NCBI GenBank assembly: GCA_910574835.1
Contig: CAJTDE010000012.1
Location: forward strand, 1-64,000
Source of the DNA: Clostridia bacterium
GTDB lineage: Bacteria > Bacillota > Clostridia > Lachnospirales > Lachnospiraceae
Direction: 5' to 3'
DNA: 64,000 bases
Shown: positions 40,953-49,095 of the stretch, one piece after another
How the letters are laid out: every line of letters starts with the position of its first letter
Position numbering within the stretch: position 1 is the stretch's first letter
The notes under the pieces: generated by a model
What the model saw: only the letters and a program-made list of their open reading frames with translations
Told to the model about the DNA's origin: nothing
Database searches by the model: none
Position numbers and translations under genes: made by a program

Positions 40953-42818
40953 ATGAATCTGGAAAGTCTAATTGAAAAAAATGCCCCCAGGAATCGGATA
41001 GCATTGTTAACGATTTTAGATATTTTAATTATCATGGTGTCAGGTTTCCTGGCCTTATATATTCGTTTTGATTTTGCATTTGGCAAAATGGATATGAAAT
41101 ATGTGGATTACGAACTGTACTATCTGCCGGTAAACCTGGTCGTTACAATTATCATATTTATTTTGTTTAAGCTGTACCGCAGTGTTTGGCGCTTTGCCAG
41201 CACTACGGAATTTCTCAATGTAATTGGGGCATGTTCCGGAAGTATTCTGTCCCAAATTATATTGATGGCGCTGCTGAAGATGCGTATGCCGGTTTCCTAT
41301 TATTTAATGAAGTATATAATTTTAATTTTAGGAATCGGAAGCTTGCGTTTTGCTTACAGAATCTTAAGGATGTTTCAGGAAAAGAGGCTGGGAAGCCGGC
41401 AGGATGCGAGAAAGAATACGATGGTGATCGGCGCGGGAGAAGCCGGCGCTATGATTATTAAAGAGTTTCAGAACAGCCGCTATCTGGATCAGAAGGTCTG
41501 TTGTGTAGTTGATGATAATGCGGCAAAGCACGGAAAGTACCTGCGCGGCGTCAAAATCATGGGAGGAAGAGAGGAGATTCGCTTCCTGGCTCATGAAATG
41601 AATGTGGATGAGATTGTTGTCGCACTGCCTTCAGCCCCGCAGTCTGAGGTCAGAGAGATTCTTCAGATTTGTCAGGAAACCGGCTGTGAGCTTAAGGTTC
41701 TTCCCGGTTTGTATCAGATGATTACAGGAGAGGTAAGCGTTTCCAAGCTTCGCAGGGTGGAAATAGAGGACCTGTTGGGACGGGAGCCGATTCAGCTTCA
41801 GGTGGAAGCTGTGATGGACTATGTAGAGGGGAAGCGAATCCTTGTAACCGGTGGAGGCGGCTCTATCGGAAGCGAGCTGTGCAGGCAGGTTGCGGCCCAT
41901 AAACCAAAGCAGCTGATTCTTGTTGACATCTATGAAAATAATGCTTATGATATCCAACAGGAGCTGAAATATAAGTACCCGGAATTGGATTTAGTAGTTC
42001 TGATCGCATCTGTGCGGAATACACATCGGATGAATACCATATTTGAGACCTATAGGCCGCAGATTGTATATCATGCGGCGGCTCATAAGCACGTACCGCT
42101 GATGGAGGACAGCCCCAACGAAGCAATTAAGAATAATGTGTTCGGGACCTATAAGACAGCTCAGGCGGCGGACAAGTACGGTGTTCAGAGATTTGTATTG
42201 ATCTCAACAGATAAAGCAGTGAATCCTACGAATATTATGGGAGCTTCCAAGCGCATCTGTGAGATGGTAATCCAAATGATGAACAAACATTCAAAGACGG
42301 ACTTTGTAGCGGTGCGCTTTGGAAATGTATTGGGAAGTAATGGCAGTGTAATCCCTCTATTTAAGAAGCAGATTGAGCAGGGAGGGCCCGTAACAGTTAC
42401 GCATCCGGAGATTATCCGCTATTTTATGACTATACCGGAGGCGGTATCCCTGGTGCTTCAGGCCGGAGCGCTGGCAAAGGGCGGCGAGATCTTCGTGCTG
42501 GATATGGGAGAGCCGGTGAAGATCCTGGATTTGGCGAAGAATTTGATACGTTTGTCAGGATACAAGCCTTTTGAGGACATTCCCATAGAGTTTACAGGAC
42601 TTCGGCCCGGAGAAAAGCTTTATGAGGAGCTTTTGATGGGCGAGGAGGGCTTACAGGAAACGAGCAACAGGCTGATTCATATAGGGAAGCCGATTGAATT
42701 TGATGAAGAGCGGTTTTTGGAGCAGCTGGACGAGCTGAAAAAAATCGCGGACAAGGATTCCGGAAAGGTTCGGCAGAAAGTACAGGAGATTGTGCCGACT
42801 TATGTGATAAAGAAATAA
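40953..42818 (+). CDS. Membrane-bound nucleotide-sugar 4,6-dehydratase (CapD/PglF type)
   Basis: 621 residues from ATG 40953, with AGAGGG six bases upstream. Four N-terminal transmembrane helices are followed by a Rossmann domain with NTMVIGAGEAGAMII and a second, catalytic SDR domain with VTGGGGSIGSELCRQ, YHAAAHKHVPLME and NIMGASKRICEM, where Met replaces the usual Tyr of the YxxxK motif as in PglF-type dehydratases. It should convert UDP-GlcNAc (or a related UDP-sugar) to the 4-keto-6-deoxy form, a first step to sugars such as bacillosamine, QuiNAc or FucNAc. First gene of the locus. Confidence 0.9.
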   Translation: MNLESLIEKNAPRNRIALLTILDILIIMVSGFLALYIRFDFAFGKMDMKYVDYELYYLPVNLVVTIIIFILFKLYRSVWRFASTTEFLNVIGACSGSILSQIILMALLKMRMPVSYYLMKYIILILGIGSLRFAYRILRMFQEKRLGSRQDARKNTMVIGAGEAGAMIIKEFQNSRYLDQKVCCVVDDNAAKHGKYLRGVKIMGGREEIRFLAHEMNVDEIVVALPSAPQSEVREILQICQETGCELKVLPGLYQMITGEVSVSKLRRVEIEDLLGREPIQLQVEAVMDYVEGKRILVTGGGGSIGSELCRQVAAHKPKQLILVDIYENNAYDIQQELKYKYPELDLVVLIASVRNTHRMNTIFETYRPQIVYHAAAHKHVPLMEDSPNEAIKNNVFGTYKTAQAADKYGVQRFVLISTDKAVNPTNIMGASKRICEMVIQMMNKHSKTDFVAVRFGNVLGSNGSVIPLFKKQIEQGGPVTVTHPEIIRYFMTIPEAVSLVLQAGALAKGGEIFVLDMGEPVKILDLAKNLIRLSGYKPFEDIPIEFTGLRPGEKLYEELLMGEEGLQETSNRLIHIGKPIEFDEERFLEQLDELKKIADKDSGKVRQKVQEIVPTYVIKK

Positions 42819-42866
42819 TTAAATTACTCACAGGAATAAAGAGAAGAAAAGGGGAGATGATAACCA

Positions 42867-44351
42867 ATGAATGAGTATTCGGAAAGCTATGAAAAGGAAA
42901 TCAGTCTGGTAGAACTGCTGTTTTACTGTTTGAAAAAGTGGAGATGGATTGTATGCTCCATGATTGTGATTGCAGCGGCAGCAGGTGGATATAAGTACTT
43001 GTCCACAGTAAAGAGCAATCAGATTCAGCAAGAAGCCCAGGCGCTTCTGGAAGAGAATGGAGAGACAGAGCCGGTAGAGGTTGTGGAGAATCCGCGTGTT
43101 CGATATTATGAGCAGGCGATTGCCAGCAATGAGCTGGAGCTGGAGCAGCAGGAAGCTTATTTGAAGGATTCCGTCGTAATGCAGATGGATGCATACCATC
43201 TTTGGGCAGGGACATTGAGCTTTTATGTGGATGTTCCGGATGGAGAGGATGGAAATTCTTTAAGGAGTTTAATTGCGGCATATAAAGCATATGCAACAGA
43301 TGGAAGACTTGCAAAGCAGCTCTTTGATGCAGATGACAGTATTCCGGTTGTGGATTTGGACTACTTACTTTCCTTTAACAGGGGGAAGGAAACAATAGAG
43401 ATTATGTATTCAAACGGTTCTAACAAGAATTTGGATATCGAATCTGAGATTCCTTTTTCAGAATCAGAGCAAAATCTCTTTCAGATACAGATTATTGCTT
43501 CGAGTGAGGAGCTTTGCGCTGCCTATTTGGAAAAAGCAGAAGAAACCATTATGGACTATGGTAAGGAGCTTGCAGGAAGTATCACAGTTCATGACTTGAA
43601 GCTTCTGGCTGCAGTGCAGACGGAGAAGATGGATAACGACATGGCATCATATCAATCATCCGTATTGTCTTCCTATGGAGTCCTTTTAAATAACCTGAAA
43701 ACATTGAAGACAGATCTGAAGACCGTACGTGATGAGGAAGGTGATACGATTACTCTTGGACAGACATTTGCTCTGGCTAATCCGGTTTCCGCAGCAGTGA
43801 AATACGGCATTGTAGGCTTAGTATTGGGAGCGTTTTTAGCCGGTTTTGTATTGATTCTGGTATATCTGATGAGCGGAAAGCTGCAGAGCACCGAAATGTT
43901 CCGGGAAGAGTTTGGTATGCAGTTGATTGGTGAGGTAAAGGCTCCGGTCGGCAAGAAGAAGCTTTTCGGCTTTATTGATAATTGGCTTTATCATCTGGAG
44001 GAGGGAGCATATGCAAATATTCCCCGCGAAGAGCAGATAAGAATTGCAGCCGCCAGCTTGAAGGGAGCAGTAAATCAAAAAGAGGGCTTGAAAAAGCTCA
44101 TGCTTGCTGGTACAATAGCCAAGGAAGATGTTGAAGAGTTTTGCGGCTGCCTGAAAGAGCATGTACAGGAAGCGGAATTTTCTTCCTATAAGCAAATTGT
44201 ATTTGATGCGGCTGCGCTGGAAGAAGTCAGTGATTATGATGCGGTTGTATTTCTTGAGCGGAAGCGAGTTTCTTATTCCAAATTGATTAAGAAGGAACGG
44301 GAGATGGTTTCCGGAAGAGAGATTCCGGTGCTGGGCACCATTGTAGTTTAA
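42867..44351 (+). CDS. Wzz/CpsC-like chain-length protein with degenerate kinase-like C terminus
   Basis: 494 residues. The N-terminal Wzz domain begins EISLVELLFYCLKKWRWIVCSMIVIAAAAG (first helix about 30-48); the second helix is near residues 312-335 (YGIVGLVLGAFLAGFVLILVYLM). Between them is the external coiled-coil-rich part. The C-terminal cytoplasmic part (about 370-494) has DYDAVVFLERKRVSYSKL and GREIPVLGTIVV, patterns of the ATPase domain of BY-kinases such as CpsD, but with no Walker A P-loop. It should set polysaccharide chain length together with Wzy. A terminator follows directly. Confidence 0.8.
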   Translation: MNEYSESYEKEISLVELLFYCLKKWRWIVCSMIVIAAAAGGYKYLSTVKSNQIQQEAQALLEENGETEPVEVVENPRVRYYEQAIASNELELEQQEAYLKDSVVMQMDAYHLWAGTLSFYVDVPDGEDGNSLRSLIAAYKAYATDGRLAKQLFDADDSIPVVDLDYLLSFNRGKETIEIMYSNGSNKNLDIESEIPFSESEQNLFQIQIIASSEELCAAYLEKAEETIMDYGKELAGSITVHDLKLLAAVQTEKMDNDMASYQSSVLSSYGVLLNNLKTLKTDLKTVRDEEGDTITLGQTFALANPVSAAVKYGIVGLVLGAFLAGFVLILVYLMSGKLQSTEMFREEFGMQLIGEVKAPVGKKKLFGFIDNWLYHLEEGAYANIPREEQIRIAAASLKGAVNQKEGLKKLMLAGTIAKEDVEEFCGCLKEHVQEAEFSSYKQIVFDAAALEEVSDYDAVVFLERKRVSYSKLIKKEREMVSGREIPVLGTIVV

Positions 44352-44355
44352 AAGT

Positions 44356-44390
44356 AAATAGGTCCACCACAAATGGACCTATTTGTTTTT
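44356..44390 (+). terminator. Intrinsic terminator between the Wzz gene and loaP
   Basis: AAATAGGTCCA (44356-44366) pairs with TGGACCTATTT (44374-44384), then GTTTTT. Confidence 0.9.
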
Positions 44391-44546
44391 GTAATAAAAA
44401 TTAACTATAGAATATTTAAAAGCCGAATTTCAAAATCGTCGCTTCGCCGCGTTTTGAAGGAGGGCGGATATAGCAGCACAGCAAAAAGGGTCCGGACGAA
44501 AGTGCGGAGTGGCGAAGCATACTCATTTTTAGGAAAGAGTACGCGT
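44383..44546 (+). promoter_or_regulatory. Promoter and structured leader of loaP and the downstream operon
   Basis: A candidate promoter is TTGTTT (44383-44388), 17 bases, TATAGA (44406-44411). The leader contains TTCAAAA/TTTTGAA (44429-44435 with 44452-44458) whose loop holds GCTTCGCC (44441-44448), which can pair instead with GGCGAAGC (44511-44518). The two pairings compete, as in attenuators. LoaP-type antiterminators act on paired hairpins in leaders, so this may be its target. Confidence 0.5.
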
Positions 44547-45053
44547 ATGTGGTATGTAATACAGGTGATTTCAGGAAAAGAAGAAGCAACATTGAATATG
44601 ATAAAAAAATATGGGGCGCAGAAATATGTAAAGGAGTGTTTTTCTCCAAAGTATGAGCGCAGGAGAAAGTACCTGGGACAATGGCATCAGGAAAAGGCCA
44701 TTTTGTTCCCGGGCTATATTTTTGTCATCAGCAATCAGGTGGAGGAATTGTACCAAGCGCTGAAGAAGATTCCGGAATTGACAAAGCTTCTTGGGGTGGG
44801 TGAAAAATGGACGCCTATGACGAAGGAGGATGTTGAGATTGTGGAATTGCTGTCCGGGAAGGAGAGAGTGGTCAAGTTCTCGGAAGGGTATATTGCGGGG
44901 GATAAAGTGGTTGTGGTCAAAGGTCCTCTTAAGGGGATGGAAGGAACGATTCGGAAGGTGGATAGGCATAAGCGGAAAGCTTACTTGGAGATTCCGATGT
45001 TTGGGAGAGTGTTGAACGCACAGGTAGGGTTGGAGATTGTGGAGAAGAGTTGA
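44547..45053 (+). CDS. loaP: NusG-paralog transcription antiterminator (LoaP/UpxY type)
   Basis: 168 residues from ATG 44547, which gives the NGN-domain start MWYVIQVISGKEEATLNMI; the longer frame from 44373 runs through the leader. It continues with ECFSPKYERRRKYLGQWHQE, LFPGYIFVI and ends with a KOW domain (AGDKVVVVKGPLKGMEGTIRK). Specialised NusG paralogs of this type bind RNA polymerase on long surface-polysaccharide or secondary-metabolite operons and suppress termination. It heads a nearly gap-free run of some 19 same-strand genes to the end of the window, as expected of its target operon. Confidence 0.88.
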   Translation: MWYVIQVISGKEEATLNMIKKYGAQKYVKECFSPKYERRRKYLGQWHQEKAILFPGYIFVISNQVEELYQALKKIPELTKLLGVGEKWTPMTKEDVEIVELLSGKERVVKFSEGYIAGDKVVVVKGPLKGMEGTIRKVDRHKRKAYLEIPMFGRVLNAQVGLEIVEKS

Positions 45054-45082
45054 GAGGGAAGAAAACAGACGGGTGAGTTAAT

Positions 45083-45760
45083 ATGGAAGATAAATTTGAG
45101 GTTATTCAATATACGGATGAACAACTGGGGAAAAAAGTAAATGGGATATATAATCGTTGTATAAAAAGAGGAATTGACCTTTGTTTGGCCATTCCTTTTT
45201 TTGTGATTTTAATACCTGTTTATGTTGCAGTCTCTGTTGCGATCATTATAGAAGATGGAGCGCCGGTTCTTTACCGGGCAGACAGGGGAGGATATAAAAA
45301 TAAAACCTTTCGTATCTGCAAATTCCGCTCTATGGTAAAGAACGCAGATAAAATCGGAGGTTATACGACAGCATTTCATGATCCGCGCGTTACAAAAACA
45401 GGTGCCTTTCTACGGAAAACAAAGCTGGATGAGATCCCTCAGCTAATAAATATAATAAAAGGAGAAATGAGCTTTATCGGACCTCGTCCGGAGGTATTGG
45501 AATATGTGAATCGATTTCAAGGTCAGGAAAAATATATTTTAGAGGTAAGACCAGGAATTACAGATTTTAGTTCTATAAAGTTTATTAATCTCGATGAACT
45601 TGTTGGAAGAGAGAACGCAGATGAATTTTTTCAGAAAGAAATATTATGGAAGAAAAATGCTCTTCGCGTAAGATATGTAGCAGAGATATCCTTTCAAACA
45701 GATATGAAAATATTTTTTATTACAGTTGGAAAAGTGCTAAAAAAATTTATTGAAAAATAG
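45083..45760 (+). CDS. Initiating phosphoglycosyltransferase (WcaJ/PglC-like)
   Basis: 225 residues, the short polyprenyl-phosphate hexose-1-phosphate transferase type. It has one N-terminal membrane segment (IDLCLAIPFFVILIPVYVAVSVAIII) and the catalytic core: PVLYRADRGGYKNKTFRICKFRSM, DPRVTKTGAFLRKTKLDEIPQL (the D-E catalytic dyad) and GEMSFIGPRPE. It loads the first sugar phosphate, probably the product of the upstream dehydratase pathway, onto undecaprenyl phosphate. Start at ATG 45083. Confidence 0.92.
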   Translation: MEDKFEVIQYTDEQLGKKVNGIYNRCIKRGIDLCLAIPFFVILIPVYVAVSVAIIIEDGAPVLYRADRGGYKNKTFRICKFRSMVKNADKIGGYTTAFHDPRVTKTGAFLRKTKLDEIPQLINIIKGEMSFIGPRPEVLEYVNRFQGQEKYILEVRPGITDFSSIKFINLDELVGRENADEFFQKEILWKKNALRVRYVAEISFQTDMKIFFITVGKVLKKFIEK

Positions 45761-45771
45761 AGGAGAAGAAA

Positions 45772-46734
45772 TTGGAATATATTGTACTGAAAAATTCAGA
45801 TCTGAAGGTTTCTCGTATCTGTATTGGCGGCGATCCGATGGGGGGGCATGCATGGGGGAATACGGATGATAAAGAACTAATAGATGCTGTTCATGCCGGA
45901 ATAGATATGGGAATTAATTTTTTTGATACGGCAGATGTATATGGTTTAGGAAAAGCGGAAGAAATTCTTGGACAAGCGCTTAAAGGCAAAAGAGAGAAAG
46001 CTATTATTGCGTCCAAGTTTGGCGTTAGGCGTACCAAAGATAATACAAGAACTTATTTTGACAATTCCCCTAAATGGATTCGGCAGGCTATAGAAGGAAG
46101 TTTAAGGAGACTGCAGACAGATTATATAGATATTTATCAGATCCATGACTTGGACGGAGTGACTCCGATTGAGAGCATTGTGGAAACGTTAGATAACCTG
46201 AAAAAGGAAGGAAAAATCAAGTATTATGGATTGTCAAATATTTTGGAGAAAGATATTTCAATACTACTTCCATTCAAAGGGAAATTCGTATCCTTTCAAA
46301 ATCAATATAGCTTAGCATGCAGAGACTATGAAGATGATATAAAGAATATATCACATACTCTTGAAGTGAATCCATTTACATGGGGGAGCTTGGGGCAGGG
46401 AATTTTGACAGGAAAGTATGGGAGAAATGTAAAATTTCCGGAGAGCGACAGAAGATCCCGTGCTACATATCCGAATTTTCATGGTGAAAAGCTTCAAAAG
46501 AATATGGACATTGTAGATCGCATGAGAGAGATAGGACAAAATTATGGCAGACAGCCTGCCGCAGTGGCGATTCGCTATATTCTGGATTATCTTTCAGATT
46601 CCATAGCTATTGTCGGTGTAAAGAGAAGGGAACAGGTACTTTCAAATTGTGAGGCATGTGATTGGATGTTAGGGATACAGGATATTGAGATTCTCGAAAA
46701 AGTATCAAGGGACAATAAAGTCATAGGAAAATAA
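45772..46734 (+). CDS. Aldo-keto reductase
   Basis: 320 residues beginning at TTG 45772 behind AGAGGAGAAG. Family features: GGDPMGGHAWG, FFDTADVYGLGKAEEILG (with the catalytic Asp and Tyr), IASKFGV (Lys), YIDIYQIHDLD (His in place), YYGLSNI, and the cofactor loop AIVGVKRREQV near the C terminus. It should reduce a carbonyl with NAD(P)H. Its place between the initiating transferase and a TPP-dependent E1 pair suggests that it acts on an unusual sugar or small-molecule precursor of the polysaccharide; this is inference. Confidence 0.88.
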   Translation: MEYIVLKNSDLKVSRICIGGDPMGGHAWGNTDDKELIDAVHAGIDMGINFFDTADVYGLGKAEEILGQALKGKREKAIIASKFGVRRTKDNTRTYFDNSPKWIRQAIEGSLRRLQTDYIDIYQIHDLDGVTPIESIVETLDNLKKEGKIKYYGLSNILEKDISILLPFKGKFVSFQNQYSLACRDYEDDIKNISHTLEVNPFTWGSLGQGILTGKYGRNVKFPESDRRSRATYPNFHGEKLQKNMDIVDRMREIGQNYGRQPAAVAIRYILDYLSDSIAIVGVKRREQVLSNCEACDWMLGIQDIEILEKVSRDNKVIGK

Positions 46735-46768
46735 ATTATTGGATATTTTAACTCAAGGGAGAATGAAA

Positions 46769-47806
46769 ATGACTATGAATACATTTGCAGTTCCAGAATT
46801 ACCATTATTAAAGAATGATTTAAGCCTGAATAAAATTAGGATTATGGCAATGCTGGAGCGTATGCTTATTATCAGATATACGGAACAGAGAATAGCAAAG
46901 AGAGTGGAGCAAAGAGAAATAGGTACGCCCTGTCATTTGTATGTAGGGCAAGAGGCGAGTGCGGTGGGAATTTGTTTTGCTTTAAGAGATACGGATTATG
47001 TATTTAGTACACATCGTTCACATGGGCACTTTTTGGCAAAAGGCGGTAAATTAGATGAACTGTTTGGCGAGATTTATTGCCGTAAAACAGGGTGTTCTGG
47101 CGGGCGGGGAGGTTCTATGCATTTGTGCGATCCATCTGTCGGTCTGCTGGGGTCATCTTCTATTGTAGCAGGCTGCCTTGGAATAGGCTTGGGACCGGCA
47201 TTTAAAAGTAAAGTGCTTGGAGAAGAGCATATCAGCGTAATATTTCATGGTGATTGTGTACCGGAAGAGGGAATTTGGCATGAATCATTGAATTTTGCTG
47301 CTATTAAAAAACTGCCGGTTCTCTATGTATGTGAGAATAATCTATATGCTGCTTCTGCGCCGTTAGCGGACAGGAGATTAAATGACAATATTTCAGAGGC
47401 GGCAAAGGTTCATGGCTTGCATACGGAGATTGTAGATGGAAATGATGTTTTTGCTGTGAATAAGGCTGCGGTGGAAGCCATTGAAAGGATTCATAATGGA
47501 GAGGGACCGCAATTCATTGAAGCACGCACCTATCGTTGGCTCGGACATGTCGGATATAGGGATGATATTGATGTTGGATTGCGGGATGCAAAAGAGTTAG
47601 AGTATTGGAAAGAGCGATGCCCAATTAAGAATCTTGAAAAAAACTTGCTTTTTAATACGGTGTGTACGGAGAAAGAGCTATGTGAGCTGCACGAAAAGGT
47701 AAAAGAAATGGTAGATAATGCAGAAAAATTGGCAATATCTGCGGCAGAGCCGGATTCAGAGACATTATTAAAAAATGTTTATAGTAAGGGAGTAATCAGC
47801 CAATGA
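46769..47806 (+). CDS. TPP-dependent dehydrogenase E1 component, alpha subunit-like
   Basis: 345 residues from ATG 46769 (eight bases after AAGGGAG; upstream in-frame TTG 46739 and ATG 46763 are less well placed). It resembles the alpha subunit of pyruvate/acetoin dehydrogenase: LERMLIIRYTEQRIAKR, CHLYVGQEASAVGICFAL, YVFSTHRSHGHFLAKGG, GGRGGSMHLCDP and the TPP/Mg site HGDCVPEEGIWHESLNFAA...CENN, where the usual GDG is GDC. No E2 or E3 gene is nearby, so a complete dehydrogenase complex is not expected; it more likely moves a two-carbon unit or decarboxylates a 2-keto acid for polysaccharide synthesis. Confidence 0.87.
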   Translation: MTMNTFAVPELPLLKNDLSLNKIRIMAMLERMLIIRYTEQRIAKRVEQREIGTPCHLYVGQEASAVGICFALRDTDYVFSTHRSHGHFLAKGGKLDELFGEIYCRKTGCSGGRGGSMHLCDPSVGLLGSSSIVAGCLGIGLGPAFKSKVLGEEHISVIFHGDCVPEEGIWHESLNFAAIKKLPVLYVCENNLYAASAPLADRRLNDNISEAAKVHGLHTEIVDGNDVFAVNKAAVEAIERIHNGEGPQFIEARTYRWLGHVGYRDDIDVGLRDAKELEYWKERCPIKNLEKNLLFNTVCTEKELCELHEKVKEMVDNAEKLAISAAEPDSETLLKNVYSKGVISQ

Positions 47807-48783
47807 GTATAGTAAGAAAGATTAGTTATGGAGATGCAATCAATGAGGCTCATAGAATAGCGCTGGCGAATGATTCCAAGTGTTTTGTGATAGGGCAGGG
47901 AGTCAATAATCCTTGGTTTGTAGGACGTACAACAGTAGGATTGATGGAGGAGTTTGGTTCAGAGCGGATCATGGATTCGCCTATCAGCGAGGCGGCAATG
48001 ACAGGAGCTTGTATAGGCGCTGCGATGGCGGGAGCACATCCGATTGCGTTTCATCCACGGATGGATTTCATGTATCTTACGCTTGATCAGGTAGTTAATC
48101 ATTGTGCTTCATGGAACTATATGTTTGATGGTAAAGTGAACGTCCCTATAGTAATCCGCGGAATCGTGAATCGGGGAGGGGAGCAGGGAGCACAACATTC
48201 CCAAAGCCCTTTTGGTATTTATGCAAATATTCCGGGGCTAAAGGTTGTAACTCCTGCAACAGCCCGGGATGCAAAAGGTCTATTTTTGGCAGCAGTAAAT
48301 GATCCTGATCCCGTTATCTATATAGATGACAGATGGCTTTATGAAGTAGAAGATGAAGTGCCGGAAGGCCATTATGAGACTCCAATCGGAAAAGCTAATG
48401 TCTTGATGGAGGGAAAAGATGTAAGTATTATAGCCGCATCCTTTATGGTTAAGGAGGCGCAGAAGGCAGCAGAGGAGATGCAAAAAGAAGGGATCTCCTG
48501 TGAGGTTGTTGATCTGCGGAGCCTTAAGCCGGTAGATATGGAAACCGTGAATAAGAGTGTAAAGAAAACAGGAAAAGCAGTTGTGGCAATTGCGGAATGG
48601 GCATTTGCAAGTGTTGCCGCGTCTGTTGCAGAGGCGGTTTATCAAGAAAATTTTGGGAGATTAAAGGCTCCGGTACAGATGGTGACACTTCCGGATAGTC
48701 CGGCGCCAGCGAGCAGGATACTGGAGGAAAGCTATTATATAAAAGCAGAGGATATAAAAAGAGCCGTAAAAAGAATTGTGTAG
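47803..48783 (+). CDS. TPP-dependent dehydrogenase E1 component, beta subunit-like
   Basis: 326 residues. It overlaps the alpha gene by four bases (ATGA at 47803), so the two subunits are made together. Transketolase-like pyrimidine-binding domain: RKISYGDAINEAHRIALAND, RIMDSPISEAAMTGACIGAAMAG (with the conserved Glu that activates TPP), FHPRMDFMYLTLDQVVNHC, QHSQSPFGIYANIPGLKVVTPAT; C-terminal domain with CEVVDLRSLKPVDMETV. It pairs with the alpha subunit to make the active site. Function as proposed for alpha. Confidence 0.88.
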   Translation: MSIVRKISYGDAINEAHRIALANDSKCFVIGQGVNNPWFVGRTTVGLMEEFGSERIMDSPISEAAMTGACIGAAMAGAHPIAFHPRMDFMYLTLDQVVNHCASWNYMFDGKVNVPIVIRGIVNRGGEQGAQHSQSPFGIYANIPGLKVVTPATARDAKGLFLAAVNDPDPVIYIDDRWLYEVEDEVPEGHYETPIGKANVLMEGKDVSIIAASFMVKEAQKAAEEMQKEGISCEVVDLRSLKPVDMETVNKSVKKTGKAVVAIAEWAFASVAASVAEAVYQENFGRLKAPVQMVTLPDSPAPASRILEESYYIKAEDIKRAVKRIV

Positions 48784-48852
48784 GATAGTTTTAAAGAGTT
48801 CTTCTAAAGTTTCGCAATAAGAGGTGTTTAGATAGATTAAGGAGGGAAAAGA

Positions 48853-49095
48853 GTGCTTTTCAATTCCATTAACTTTTTAGTCTTTTTTCCCATAGTAGTT
48901 CTTATTTATTTTATGATTCCGAGAAAGCTTCGTTATATATGGCTTTTAACAGCGAGCTATTATTTCTATATGAGCTGGAATCCTAAATATGCCATATTAA
49001 TTGCTGTATCTACTGCGATTACATATGGAACAGGAAGATTTATTGGATACAGCAAAAAAGAGCAAATAAAAAAATGTGGATATTTATTTGTTTAG
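48853..49095 (+). pseudogene. MBOAT O-acyltransferase, N-terminal fragment (frameshifted)
   Basis: 80 residues from GTG 48853 (GGAGGG upstream), matching the start of AlgI/DltB-like MBOAT proteins: LFNSINFLVFFPIVVLIYFMIPRK, LLTASYYFYMSWNPKYAIL. It ends at a stop 21 bases after an A7 run (49068-49074), where the next frame continues the same protein. One extra A would join the two pieces. Either a disrupted gene, a homopolymer switch, or a sequencing error; re-initiation at the ATG directly after the run (49074) is also possible. Confidence 0.8.

Noticed and set aside
46769-48783. The E1 pair together with the E2-like gene at 23 kb as one dehydrogenase complex
   Set aside because: They are 23 kb apart, the E2-like protein has no lipoyl domain and no catalytic His, and no E3 gene is seen.
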